A DNA stretch of 64,000 nt from Mediterranea massiliensis (GCA_015060695.1 SUYA01000003.1:124001-188000), one strand, 5' to 3'. Positions 29,097-37,801 are shown, counted from the first letter of the stretch. The notes: generated by a model from the letters alone, not told the origin. Numbers and translations: made by a program.

Positions 29097-30400
29097 AGAT
29101 ACTCTACTACGCTGTTCAGCCTAATACCGTTCGAACCTTTTATTAATAGCGTTTTTTGGGTAGGCTTCTGTAGTTTTAAGAACTCAATCAATGCCTTTAC
29201 ATCGGGATAATGGGTATAGTGATGGGTGGTTGCACCAAATTGGTCGCCTACTAAAATCACCTCTTCGAAGCCACATTCTTCCAGATAGTTCACTATTTGT
29301 TGATGTTCCGAAGCACTTTCCTCTCCCAATTCTCTCATATCCCCTAAAATCAACCATTTATTGGGGGCATCCATTTTGTGGAAGTTCCCGATGGAGGCTC
29401 GCATGCTGGTGGGGTTTGCATTGTACGCATCTATGATTAGGGTATTGTCGGCCGTTTGTTTCAGTTGCGAGCGGTTGTTTTGCGGCATGTAGTTACTCAA
29501 TGCTTCTTCTATTTGTGCCGCATCTACATTAAAGTAGCGTCCTACGCATACTGCAGCCAAGGCATTGGTCAGGTTGTATTCTCCGATGAGTCGGGTAGAT
29601 ATGGTGTGCTTCTGTGTACAGTTTTTTTCTTGCCACTCCAAGGTGAGGTAGGGCGAGTTACTAATGCTCCAACCACTGATAGATAATCCGTTACTACTGC
29701 CGTAGCCTATCTGTTTCAGATTCCCGGCTATCTTTTTCAAGTAGGCATTATCGTCGTCTATGAAAATTAAGCTGTCGGGCTTGCTGCGTAAGTACTCATA
29801 CAACTCACCTTTGGTTTGAATCACCCCTTCCAATGAGCCGAATCCTTGCAGATGGGCTTTCCCCACGTTGGTAATGAGGCCGAAGTTAGGCTCGGCAATC
29901 TCCACCAATTCCTTGATGTCACCCGGATGGCTGGCTCCCATTTCAATGACGGCCAGATTGTGCGTTGGCTTCAGGCACAATAAGGTGAGCGGTACACCGA
30001 TGTGATTGTTCAGATTACCTTGCGTGTATAGCAGGTTATATCGGGTGGACAACACGGCAGCCATCAGCTCCTTGGTGGTAGTCTTCCCATTGGTGCCGGT
30101 AATGCCGATTACAGGGATGTTCAGTGTGCGCCGATGCAGGCGTGCCAATTGCTGGAGAGCCAACAAGCAGTTGTCCACTACAATGTATCGTTTGTCATTA
30201 TGGGCAGGAATATACTGTTCTTCATCTATAACGGCATAGCGGCATCCGCTTTCCAATGCTTTAGCGGCAAATGCATTTCCATTGAAGTTTTCACCCTTCA
30301 ACGCAAAAAACATACTTCCTTCGGGGCAGTTCCTACTATCGGTTGTCACGCCGTTACATGCTAAAAAGTGTTGGTAAAGTGTTTCAACTTCCATCTTCAT
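29093..30400 (-). CDS. murF: UDP-N-acetylmuramoyl-tripeptide--D-alanyl-D-alanine ligase
   Basis: MurF by its motifs: GVTTDSRNCPEGSMFFALKGE (substrate loop), VIGITGTNGKTTTKELMAAVL (ATP loop), LAVIEMGASHPGDI, LIGEYNLTNALAAVCVGRYF and IIDAYNANPTSM. It adds D-Ala-D-Ala to the UDP-MurNAc-tripeptide in peptidoglycan synthesis. I take ATG 30400 (435 residues, MKMEVETLYQHF) because the bases before it are AT-rich as usual here; 30418 and 30394 are alternatives. It stands apart from the main mur-fts cluster, as is common in this phylum, and is divergent from folP. Confidence 0.94.
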   Translation of the reverse strand: MKMEVETLYQHFLACNGVTTDSRNCPEGSMFFALKGENFNGNAFAAKALESGCRYAVIDEEQYIPAHNDKRYIVVDNCLLALQQLARLHRRTLNIPVIGITGTNGKTTTKELMAAVLSTRYNLLYTQGNLNNHIGVPLTLLCLKPTHNLAVIEMGASHPGDIKELVEIAEPNFGLITNVGKAHLQGFGSLEGVIQTKGELYEYLRSKPDSLIFIDDDNAYLKKIAGNLKQIGYGSSNGLSISGWSISNSPYLTLEWQEKNCTQKHTISTRLIGEYNLTNALAAVCVGRYFNVDAAQIEEALSNYMPQNNRSQLKQTADNTLIIDAYNANPTSMRASIGNFHKMDAPNKWLILGDMRELGEESASEHQQIVNYLEECGFEEVILVGDQFGATTHHYTHYPDVKALIEFLKLQKPTQKTLLIKGSNGIRLNSVVEYL

Positions 30401-30472
30401 ATTTATTTTAGGGTTCAATGCGGCGAAGTTACAGATTTTTGTTGTAAGTTTGTAGTCGATTAGGAAACAATT

Positions 30473-31333
30473 ATGCAGATGACTTCCAAGAAAACTTATA
30501 CAATCAATGTAAACGGACGTTTGATGGACTTGGCAAAGCCGAAGGTAATGGGCATATTAAACGTAACACCCGACTCGTTTTTTGCCGATAGTCGTTGCCA
30601 ATCGGAGGCAGAGGTGGTAACTCGTATCGAGCAATTCTGTGCCGAAGGTGCCGATATGATAGACATAGGAGCCTATTCTTCTCGTCCGGGTGCTTCTGAA
30701 GTATCGGTTCAGGAAGAGATGAAACGCCTGCGTTGGTCGTTGGCTATAGTGCGTCGTGTCTGGCCCGATGCTGTTGTGTCGGTCGATACGTTTCGTGCAG
30801 AAGTAGCAAGGATGTGTGTCGAAGAGTACGGGGCAGCCATTATCAATGACATTTCGGCAGGGTCGTTGGATGCCGAGATGTTTCCCACTTTGGCTCGGCT
30901 GAATGTTCCCTATATCATGATGCACATGCAGGGCACGCCATTAGATATGCAGCAGGCCCCTGCCTACAATGATGTATTAAAGGAGGTGATGCTCTATTTT
31001 GCAAAGCGGGTGCAGCAATTACACGCCTTGGGTGTGAAAGACATCATTATAGACCCCGGCTTCGGTTTCGGCAAGACGTTGGAGCACAATTATGAACTGT
31101 TTGCCTGTCTGGAAGAATTCCGCCTGCTCGAACTCCCTTTGTTGGTAGGTGTGTCACGAAAGTCTATGATTTACCAACTGCTGGGCACTACTCCCGATGA
31201 GGCCCTGAATGGTACTGCCGTATTGCATGCGGCTGCTTTAATGAAAGGAGCAAACATATTGCGGGTACACGATGTGAAGCCGGCCAAGCAAGCCGTTGCA
31301 CTGATAGAAAAGCTGAAAATGTATAAACCTTGA
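30473..31333 (+). CDS. folP: Dihydropteroate synthase
   Basis: The 286-residue enzyme has the DHPS signatures VMGILNVTPDSFFADSR, DIGAYSSRPGA, VSVDTFRAEVA, DPGFGFGKTLEHNYEL and VGVSRKSMI. It joins para-aminobenzoate to the pterin pyrophosphate in folate synthesis and is the target of sulfonamides. A second ATG two codons on (30479) is possible. cdaA starts 25 bases downstream. A possible -7 box, TAAGTTTG, lies at 30445-30452. Confidence 0.95.
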   Translation: MQMTSKKTYTINVNGRLMDLAKPKVMGILNVTPDSFFADSRCQSEAEVVTRIEQFCAEGADMIDIGAYSSRPGASEVSVQEEMKRLRWSLAIVRRVWPDAVVSVDTFRAEVARMCVEEYGAAIINDISAGSLDAEMFPTLARLNVPYIMMHMQGTPLDMQQAPAYNDVLKEVMLYFAKRVQQLHALGVKDIIIDPGFGFGKTLEHNYELFACLEEFRLLELPLLVGVSRKSMIYQLLGTTPDEALNGTAVLHAAALMKGANILRVHDVKPAKQAVALIEKLKMYKP

Positions 31334-31358
31334 ATTGATAACTTAAATAACTGAAAAC

Positions 31359-32120
31359 GTGTTTTTTGAATTTGGCATAAAAGATTTCATAGACATCCTG
31401 TTGGTAGCCTTCCTGCTCTACTACAGCTACAAGCTGATGAAGGCATCCGGCTCTATCAACGTGTTTACCGGCATATTAGTTTTCATCCTTTTGTGGTTAG
31501 TGGTTTCTCAGGTGCTTGAGATGAAACTGCTTGGCTCTATTTTCGACAAGTTGGTCAGTGTGGGAGTGTTGGCACTGATTGTAATCTTTCAAGAAGAGAT
31601 ACGCCGTTTCTTGCTGACGCTTGGCTCCCATCACCATGCCAGTGCCCTGGTTCGTTTCTTTACAGGCAATAAGCAAGACGATTTACAACACGACGATATG
31701 ATGCCCATCGTGATGGCCTGTATGAACATGTCTCGGCAGAAGGTAGGGGCGTTGATTGTGATAGAGCACGATATGCCCCTTAGCGAGGTGGTGCGTACCG
31801 GCGACGTGATAGATGCAAGTATCAACCAGCGGCTGATTGAAAATATCTTTTTCAAGAATAGCCCTTTACACGATGGAGCCATGGTCATCAGCAAGCGGCG
31901 CATCGAGGCAGCCGGATGCATCTTGCCCGTCTCTCATAGCCTGAACATTCCGAAAGAATTAGGCCTTCGCCATAGGGCAGCCATGGGCATTTCGCAAGTA
32001 TCAGACGCCCACACCATCATCGTTTCCGAAGAAACCGGTGCCATTTCAGTGGCCTACAAGGGGCAGTTCTTTTTGCGCCTGACAGCCGAAGAGCTGGAGA
32101 GCATCTTGACGAAAAGATAA
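31359..32120 (+). CDS. cdaA: Diadenylate cyclase (c-di-AMP synthase), CdaA type
   Basis: The frame starts with GTG at 31359 (FFEFGIKDFIDILLVAFLLYYSYKLMK) and encodes 253 residues: three N-terminal membrane helices (to about residue 80), then the DisA_N domain with the two catalytic signatures PLHDGAMVI (about 170) and LRHRAAMG (about 204). It makes c-di-AMP from two ATP. The folP-cdaA order is common in Bacteroidetes. The 3' side is unusual: about 380 bases of repeats run to a strong terminator at 32503-32537. Confidence 0.94.
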   Translation: MFFEFGIKDFIDILLVAFLLYYSYKLMKASGSINVFTGILVFILLWLVVSQVLEMKLLGSIFDKLVSVGVLALIVIFQEEIRRFLLTLGSHHHASALVRFFTGNKQDDLQHDDMMPIVMACMNMSRQKVGALIVIEHDMPLSEVVRTGDVIDASINQRLIENIFFKNSPLHDGAMVISKRRIEAAGCILPVSHSLNIPKELGLRHRAAMGISQVSDAHTIIVSEETGAISVAYKGQFFLRLTAEELESILTKR

Positions 32121-32228
32121 TTTTTTTTCATGATTTTTCGGTTTTAAATGGTTTTTGGCAAGGTAATAGACCCAACCTTTGTTTGGCTCTTTTCACTCCA
32201 CCTGCTTCATGCTTCTGCAGCAGCACTT

Positions 32229-32440
32229 GTCGGTGGTTACTTCGCTTCCGGTTCGCTTCTTGGTCGCTCCTCGCACGCTACGTGTACGCACGCTGCTCGG
32301 TCGTTCTTCGGTCGTTGTTCGGTGTTTGTTCGCTCTCTATAGGACCGAAGAACGACCGAAGAAACACCGAACAAACACCGAAGCGAGAGCGAACCAGAAG
32401 CGAGCCAAGTACGGCCGAGAAGCGAAGCGGGTTTTCGGTG
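32229..32440. repeat. Two-armed array of 11-bp repeats in opposite orientations
   Basis: Left-arm units of the form CGGTCGTTCTT start at 32298, 32309 and 32320. Right-arm units of the form ACCGAAGAACG start at 32344, 32355, 32366 and 32377. Each arm has an 11-base period, and the arms are inverted about ~32340. Exact inverted pairs include a 16-bp pair (32298-32313 with 32343-32358) and a 14-bp pair (32318-32331 with 32369-32382) which cross each other. Weaker copies extend the symmetry to about 32229 and 32440. Base composition is G+C-richer than the flanks. Frames through it are low-complexity and not genes. Confidence 0.8.
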
Positions 32441-32502
32441 GCCCCTTGAGGGTAGCGTGGCCTTTGCTCTCCTCGCGGGACGTGCAAATATATAACACCA
32501 CC

Positions 32503-32537
32503 CTTCGGTTTTAGGTACTCGGAAACCGAAGTTTTTT
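32503..32537 (+). terminator. Rho-independent terminator, end of cdaA leader-out region
   Basis: A perfect 9-bp stem (CTTCGGTTT at 32503-32511, AAACCGAAG at 32523-32531) followed by six T is a textbook plus-strand terminator 383 bases after the cdaA stop, implying that the repeat array is transcribed. Confidence 0.8.
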
Positions 32538-32734
32538 CAAAATTAACAGTTGATAACAGTGAAACAGGCTGATTATCAACGAAGTGAAAATAGAAAAATA
32601 AGAGTTCTTTTTGTTTTGTCAAGATGAAAGAAAATTAATCTGATTTGTTTACAGTTCTATCTCTTTATATTGTCGTTAAACATCTTTTATGCCAATGAAA
32701 ACGACTTCTATTTTGGAAGACAGAAACCACCATG

Positions 32735-32757
32735 AAAAGGAGAAAAATTCTCCTTTT
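32735..32757. terminator. Hairpin between cdaA region and acetyltransferase gene
   Basis: A perfect 10-bp stem (AAAAGGAGAA at 32735-32744, TTCTCCTTTT at 32748-32757) could end minus-strand transcription from the acetyltransferase gene, whose stop is 126 bases away. The rest of 32538-32882 is AT-rich and shows no gene. Confidence 0.5.
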
Positions 32758-32882
32758 AAGCGAATGTTATGCTTAAATGACAAATGCTCTATTTGCATAA
32801 ATTAACAAAAGTTATTTTACTTTACAAATAGGGTTTTATTTATAAATCCTCTTAGGCTTTCAGCAGTATGGGTGATAACTAT

Positions 32883-33905
32883 TCAAATATTCAGCATCAG
32901 GCTCATGTAGGGTTGCTCGTCGAGCAGTAGCATTGCTGTCAGTTCGGCGGCAGATAATGGTTTGTAGCAGATGGCGGGTTGTCGTTCGCTTTTCCTGCAT
33001 TCGCCTTGTTCGATGTGGTAATATCCATTGTTTTCGGGCAGTTCTTTGTCGCTTAGTTTGATGTTTATTTGCCGTTCGGGGTGGGCGGCTGCGTATAGTT
33101 GCAACATGGGTTCGGCACGAAGGATGCGGGCCATTCCTAAGGAGGTAGTGGGGCATCCGGGGGCTTCAGCCGGTGGTAGCATCACCTTCAGTTCGTCCAC
33201 CTTTTCTTGTAGGCAAATGGCTTGTAGTAATTGGTTACGGCTTTTGTTACTGCTGGCTGCTATTTCGCCTATCAGCAGTGCTTTTGGGTTGCTTGTGGGG
33301 TAAGCCATTGCTATCCCTTTTATGCTCTCTTTGTGATATAGCAGGTGTATTTTCCCTCCCGATAGTTGTAGGTCGCTTACGATGACGCGGAAGTTTTCTT
33401 CTGTGTGTAGCACGCAGCAGGGGCGGGATACTTGTTTGTGATAGAGGTATTGCCACGCAGTTGGGCTGAAATGGTTGATACTTTTCAATGTGATGCTTTC
33501 ATCCGAATGGTTGGTGTTGCGGTAGTGGAGAGTGGCATAATCAAAGCAGCGGATGTAGCCGACGTTCGCATAATAATCGAACAACCAAGGTTCGGCCGGT
33601 ATCAGTGTGGTAAGTGCGTAGCCTTTTTCTCTCATTTCGTGAAGTGCTTTCTCCAATAGTCTCTTCATCAAACCTTTGCCTCGGTAAGCCGGATGAGTAC
33701 ATACGCCTGATAGGTAGCCGCTCATTATGGTATGTCCACAGTAACTCATGGGGTAGGGTAGCATTTGCATGGCAGCTGTTATGACTTTGCCCTCGTGAAA
33801 CGCAATATTGACGTCGTTACTATAGAGTGTATTGAAGTATAACTCCACGAAGCTGTCTGCATCATTGAAACAGAGTTTCCATAGCTCTTTTACCTGCTCT
33901 TTCAT
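32883..33905 (-). CDS. GNAT-family N-acetyltransferase, Eis-like two-domain form
   Basis: The ATG at 33905 (MKEQVKELWKLCFND) lies 4 bases after the upstream stop; a frame extension to 33935 would overlap that gene. The 340-residue protein has an N-terminal GNAT domain with the acetyl-CoA loop VCTHPAYRGKGLMKRLLEKAL (about 76-96) and a C-terminal half like that of Eis-type or sterol-carrier-like acetyltransferases. The substrate is unknown. It is co-transcribed with the DUF2156 gene. Confidence 0.85.
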   Translation of the reverse strand: MKEQVKELWKLCFNDADSFVELYFNTLYSNDVNIAFHEGKVITAAMQMLPYPMSYCGHTIMSGYLSGVCTHPAYRGKGLMKRLLEKALHEMREKGYALTTLIPAEPWLFDYYANVGYIRCFDYATLHYRNTNHSDESITLKSINHFSPTAWQYLYHKQVSRPCCVLHTEENFRVIVSDLQLSGGKIHLLYHKESIKGIAMAYPTSNPKALLIGEIAASSNKSRNQLLQAICLQEKVDELKVMLPPAEAPGCPTTSLGMARILRAEPMLQLYAAAHPERQINIKLSDKELPENNGYYHIEQGECRKSERQPAICYKPLSAAELTAMLLLDEQPYMSLMLNI

Positions 33906-33909
33906 ACGC

Positions 33910-34827
33910 TTACCAGTGGATGTGATTGATGGCATTGTCCTTTCGGCAAATCATGTATTTGCTTAAAAGGGCGATAGGTTGGTAGGAGAGTTTGGCATGT
34001 CGCAATCCTTCGATACCTAAATCTTCTTCGCGATTCAGGTATGTGTATTGTTCGGGAATGCGGCGAGCAAATTCTTGATTAATCATGGCATAGGCTCCTT
34101 GGATGCGTGTGTCTGCTTTTTCTGCATGTATTCCGAAAGTGTCTTGATTGATGGGCATGCCATAGGTAAAGGCGGCAATCTCGCCATTTACTCGCAAGAT
34201 GCCTCCCGTCAGCCCTAATTCTTCGAAGTGGTGCAAGGCGTAAACCAATGCCCGACGCTCATTGCCGGTTCCCTCTATCTGGTCGCAATGATTGACGGCG
34301 CACCAAGTGGCTTCTAAATCCAAGCACTCTTTCACTTCTTTCGCTGTGAGCGGCAGGTATTCGTAGTTGCTATAGGTGCGCTTGAATTTGTTTACGTGGT
34401 TGCGTTTGGCTTGCAGTTTTTTACCGGATAGGGTAGCCAGGTCAGTGCGCAAGTACAGGTAGTCGGCATAGTTACGCTCTTCTGAAAAGCAGAATTGACC
34501 GGGCATTACCTTTTCTATCTCCTTACAAGTCTCTTGGCTGGCCCCTAAAATAGTGAACTCTTCTCCGATACTATGTGCATCTTCCATCATTACTTTCAAG
34601 GCATCAGACAAATCTCCCTTGCCGATGGGAGGCATGTAAACCATTTGTTCATCGACCCGAAATCTTATAATCAGGGACTCTTGGTAGAGGGCGAAGTGGG
34701 TGTCGTACAGAAAGCTCCAACTGCACAAGTTGGAAAAGGAGAGGTCACAATTGCGTTGCGAACTGTTCAGTGTAATGTGACTAATCAACTCTTTGTCTTG
34801 CAATTCTATCTTTTTGAAGGGTAGCAT
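33910..34827 (-). CDS. DUF2156 / phosphatidylglycerol lysyltransferase C-domain-like protein
   Basis: The 305-residue soluble protein has the double GNAT-like fold of the DUF2156 (LPG synthase C-terminal) family: LSFSNLCSWSFLYDTHFALY, DYLYLRTDLATLSGKKLQAKRNHVNKFKR and GGILRVNGEIAAFTYGMPIN. The full lysyltransferase has a membrane part that is absent here. It may transfer an aminoacyl group, but the acceptor is unknown. First gene of a pair with the GNAT gene; TATCTTTG at 34862-34855 on the minus strand is a likely -7 box. Confidence 0.85.
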   Translation of the reverse strand: MLPFKKIELQDKELISHITLNSSQRNCDLSFSNLCSWSFLYDTHFALYQESLIIRFRVDEQMVYMPPIGKGDLSDALKVMMEDAHSIGEEFTILGASQETCKEIEKVMPGQFCFSEERNYADYLYLRTDLATLSGKKLQAKRNHVNKFKRTYSNYEYLPLTAKEVKECLDLEATWCAVNHCDQIEGTGNERRALVYALHHFEELGLTGGILRVNGEIAAFTYGMPINQDTFGIHAEKADTRIQGAYAMINQEFARRIPEQYTYLNREEDLGIEGLRHAKLSYQPIALLSKYMICRKDNAINHIHW

Positions 34828-34854
34828 ATCTCTTTCTTTATTCTAAATAACAAG

Positions 34855-34862
34855 CAAAGATA
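34855..34862 (-). promoter_or_regulatory. Probable -7 box for the DUF2156/GNAT pair
   Basis: TATCTTTG on the minus strand, 27 bases before the start codon; no clear -33 box. Confidence 0.45.
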
Positions 34863-34943
34863 GAATTTGTTTTTCAGACTGCCGCATACTTCTATAAATA
34901 TATTGTTCGTTGTAAAAAAATAATGGGATTTTATTAGGAGTAC

Positions 34944-34996
34944 GTGCGATTTCGCACTATTTTTGTGCGGTATCGCACACTTTATAGCGATTTGTA
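34944..34996. repeat. 21-bp tandem palindromic repeats
   Basis: Two units, GTGCGATTTCGCAC at 34944 and GTGCGGTATCGCAC at 34965, each a dyad, are spaced 21 bases, and a third half-unit (GCGATTT at 34987) follows in near register. They sit in the 275-base divergent gap, about 110 bases before the ABC permease start. Nothing else was found in this gap except the -7 box for the minus-strand pair. Confidence 0.75.
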
Positions 34997-35102
34997 AAAT
35001 TGTTTTGCTCTGAATATCAATGCATTAAAGTTTGGCACAGTATTTGCTGTATAAGTAGTGTAGAACTTTGCTTTGAGTAGGAATTTTATAATGCTTTAAA
35101 TT

Positions 35103-37481
35103 ATGATTATACACTATTTTAAAGTTGCCATGCGCAACTTGTTGAAGTACAAAACGCACAATCTTATTTCAATCGTGGGATTGGCAGTGGGCCTTTTCTG
35201 TTTCTGTCTCTGTTTTTACATCAGTCGATTCGTAATAGATGTAGATAAATGTTTCAGCAATTACGAACAGATAGCCGAAATCTTTCTGAGGTCGGATGGG
35301 CGAAATTACAGCGGAGTGCCTTTTCGGCTGCTCGACAGAGTGAAACAGCAGCATTGTCAGGAGGTGGAAGGCTTTACGCTATTGTCCTACCTACAGCAGA
35401 AGGAGTTCAATCTAAGGGGTAAGGACGAGCGTTTGATTCCTTACGAATTGGATTACATGGAGGTGGATAGTCTTTATCAGAGAATTTTTACCCCGACTAT
35501 TCTTTCCGGTAGCTGGGAACGGGCTGCCAACGAACCCAATTCCATTGTGTTGACCGAAGCCGTTGCCTTACGAATGTTTCCGGACATTCATCAGGCCATC
35601 GGTAAGTCCTTCTTGCTGAACGCTCGCCAGCATACGGGCACCCCTGTTACCTATACTGTCAGAGCCGTTATTGCCAACTTGCCCGAAAATACCAGCATGA
35701 ATTTTATGCGTAAGATAGATATGCTGACGCTGAATGATGAAGATGGGGGAGTAAACTATTACGATGCCGACATAACCGGTTACTATCTCTATGCTTTGCT
35801 GAAAGAGGGCTATACTTCGGAGCAACTGAACCAATCGATGAGAGAGAGGAATTTTACATTTTATATGTTTGGAGAGGAAATTCCTGTGGTAACCGATGAC
35901 ATTGGAAGTGGCAAGCAGTCACAACAGATGGGTATGTTTATCGGTGTGATAACCTCTATCGTTGCCTTCCTCATCTTGTTGGTAGCTTCTTTGAACTTCT
36001 TTCATTTTCAGACCGGAAGTTTTCTTAACCGCAACAAGGAGTTTGGCATTCGTCGGGTATTGGGCAACGGTGTACTGGGGCTCTTCTGTATGCAATTCAT
36101 TCAGATACTTATTGTTATCTTCTTTGCCACTTTGCTTTCAGGAAGCCTCATCGAACTGACTGCTCCTTTCCTTCAAATCTCTCTTTTCCGCTTCTCCATA
36201 CAGATGGATATGAAGGAGTTGTTGCAACATCTGATGCAATATATGGTAGGTATGTGCTTGATTACTGCGTTGATAGCTGCCGGCATTTCGCTTTATATTC
36301 ATCACAACAGGGTGCAAAGCAATCTTTTTGCTTACGGAAAGACCAACGGTAAGAAGCGGCTTCGCAATACATTGTTAGGCATTCAGTTCTTCATCTCTTG
36401 GCTCTTTGTTGCCATGACCATTGCTCTCTATCTGCAAGCCGAAAAGACCACTTCCAGTATGTTCGATACCTTTACCCGACAAGAAAAGAAGGAGCTTATC
36501 CGGGTAGCCCTTAATTATAACTTCTTGAAACCGGCCGAACGAGTTACCTTGATTGAGCGTTTCAGACAACATGCCGGAGTGGCTGATGTGTTGATGAGCG
36601 ATTGCCAGTTTGTTTCGAACAGAATGACTTCGTTGTTCGAGACTTCGGAAAAGAAACAGTCGAAGAGCGTACGAGTTATGGGGGTGTCTGCCAACTTCCC
36701 TTCTTTCTTGAAGTTGAACTTAGAAGGTCGTCCTGCTGAAAACTATCATGAAATTGTGGTAGGAAGAAACTTGGCCAACAAATACACTGAAAGTATTCTT
36801 GGAAAGACATATTATGACTACACAGGTCGCGCCCTTACCGTAGTGGGGATTGTAGATAACCCGAAAAACTATGTATATAACGACGGCTATGGAAGGGCTG
36901 ATTATGGAAATGTCTATTTCTTGACCGATGAAACGACGCAAGTAGATTACTGCTACTTGAAATGCCATCCGGGGAAATCCGATGAGGTTACAGAATGGAT
37001 AGATGAGATACTTCGTGAAACATTTCCCGTCAGTATTGAACCGGATTTCGCTACGCTTCTTGAGGACATTGAAGCGGAACAGGCATTGGAGAATAAACTG
37101 AAAGACATAGTGTTGCTCTTCTCGTTGGTCTCTTTGACCATTACGCTGTTGGGCGTTTATTCCGCCATTACGCTCGATACCGAACGTAGGCAGAAGGAAG
37201 TAGCCATCCGCAAAGTGAATGGGGCAGGAATCAAAGAGATTATTCGTCTTTTTGCTCGTTTGTATGTCAAACTGTTGGTAGGCAGTGCCCTTTTTGCATT
37301 CCCATTGATTTTCTTGATATTGCATGCTTGGAAAGAGATGTACACCGTGTTCTTTAATGACGGCCTTCTCTATTGGGGCGGTGTGATTCTTGTTGTAACC
37401 TCTGTTACAGCTTTGACCATCATTTTCCGCATCTTGAAAATAGCTCATCTCAATCCGGCTTTGGTGATAAAAAATGAATGA
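35103..37481 (+). CDS. FtsX-like ABC permease, large Bacteroidetes form
   Basis: The 792-residue protein has two MacB/FtsX modules. Each has a membrane helix, a periplasmic domain and three helices: first helix HNLISIVGLAVGLFCFCLCFYI, FtsX core GIRRVLGNGVLGLFCMQFIQ at about 315-335, and a C-terminal module with RQKEVAIRKVNGAGIKEIIRLF. Such permeases usually come in clusters with an ATPase and are thought to act in export or envelope stress; here it is alone. The gene uses ATGATTATACACTATTTTAA as its start. Confidence 0.88.
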   Translation: MIIHYFKVAMRNLLKYKTHNLISIVGLAVGLFCFCLCFYISRFVIDVDKCFSNYEQIAEIFLRSDGRNYSGVPFRLLDRVKQQHCQEVEGFTLLSYLQQKEFNLRGKDERLIPYELDYMEVDSLYQRIFTPTILSGSWERAANEPNSIVLTEAVALRMFPDIHQAIGKSFLLNARQHTGTPVTYTVRAVIANLPENTSMNFMRKIDMLTLNDEDGGVNYYDADITGYYLYALLKEGYTSEQLNQSMRERNFTFYMFGEEIPVVTDDIGSGKQSQQMGMFIGVITSIVAFLILLVASLNFFHFQTGSFLNRNKEFGIRRVLGNGVLGLFCMQFIQILIVIFFATLLSGSLIELTAPFLQISLFRFSIQMDMKELLQHLMQYMVGMCLITALIAAGISLYIHHNRVQSNLFAYGKTNGKKRLRNTLLGIQFFISWLFVAMTIALYLQAEKTTSSMFDTFTRQEKKELIRVALNYNFLKPAERVTLIERFRQHAGVADVLMSDCQFVSNRMTSLFETSEKKQSKSVRVMGVSANFPSFLKLNLEGRPAENYHEIVVGRNLANKYTESILGKTYYDYTGRALTVVGIVDNPKNYVYNDGYGRADYGNVYFLTDETTQVDYCYLKCHPGKSDEVTEWIDEILRETFPVSIEPDFATLLEDIEAEQALENKLKDIVLLFSLVSLTITLLGVYSAITLDTERRQKEVAIRKVNGAGIKEIIRLFARLYVKLLVGSALFAFPLIFLILHAWKEMYTVFFNDGLLYWGGVILVVTSVTALTIIFRILKIAHLNPALVIKNE

Positions 37482-37533
37482 TGTGTAAGTGTGAAGATCT
37501 TGATGTAATAATGATAAGTGTGAACAAAAGGTA

Positions 37534-37579
37534 GGTAGCTTATGGGTAGGGTTGTTTCTTTCACTACCCTATGGCTACC
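37534..37579. terminator. Hairpin after the ABC permease
   Basis: A long imperfect stem (GGTAGCTTATGGGTAG at 37534-37549 with CTACCCTATGGCTACC at 37564-37579) lies 52 bases after the permease stop and may end it; the U tract is weak in both directions. Confidence 0.45.
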
Positions 37580-37590
37580 CAACAAAATGG

Positions 37591-37623
37591 AACGTCCTTT
37601 AAATCATTGATTTAAAGGACGTT
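37591..37623 (-). terminator. Terminator of the tRNA operon
   Basis: A perfect 15-bp stem (AACGTCCTTTAAATC at 37591-37605, GATTTAAAGGACGTT at 37609-37623) directly follows tRNA-Leu on the minus strand and is followed there by CCATTTTGTT. Confidence 0.8.
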
Positions 37624-37628
37624 TCTTG

Positions 37629-37713
37629 TACTCGAAGCGGGACTTGAACCCGCACAGCCGCAATGGCCAAGGGATTTTAAGTCCCTCGTGTCTACCGATT
37701 CCACCATTCGAGC
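37629..37713 (-). tRNA. tRNA-Leu (anticodon TAA)
   Basis: The 85-base gene starts GCTCGAATGG on the minus strand, has the anticodon loop CTTAAAA (anticodon TAA), a long variable arm as in all leucine tRNAs, the T loop GGGTTCAAGTCCC and an acceptor stem GCTCGAA/TTCGAGT with one G-U pair. CCA is not encoded. It is the last gene of a tRNA operon. Confidence 0.95.
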
Positions 37714-37728
37714 ATCCTCGGAAATGAG

Positions 37729-37801
37729 AGCGGAAAACGAGGCTCGAACTCGCGACCCCAACCTTGGCAAGGTTGTGCTCTACCAACTGAGCTATTTCCG
37801 C
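37729..37801 (-). tRNA. tRNA-Gly (anticodon GCC)
   Basis: The 73-base gene reads GCGGAAATAGCTCAGTTGG on the minus strand, with anticodon stem-loop CAACC-TTGCCAA-GGTTG (anticodon GCC), T arm GCGAG-TTCGAGC-CTCGT and a full seven-pair acceptor stem GCGGAAA/TTTCCGC. CCA is not encoded. It lies 15 bases before tRNA-Leu. Confidence 0.95.

Noticed and set aside
32179-32514. A 111-residue plus-strand frame through the repeat region downstream of cdaA
   Set aside because: The translation is arginine-rich low complexity produced by the 11-base repeats; other frames across the same bases are open too, so it is a composition effect.
32545-32585. DnaA-box-like inverted pair (GTTGATAA ... TTATCAAC) in an AT-rich gap, as a possible replication origin
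   Set aside because: Only two imperfect boxes are seen and no dnaA, gidA or other origin-linked genes are nearby.
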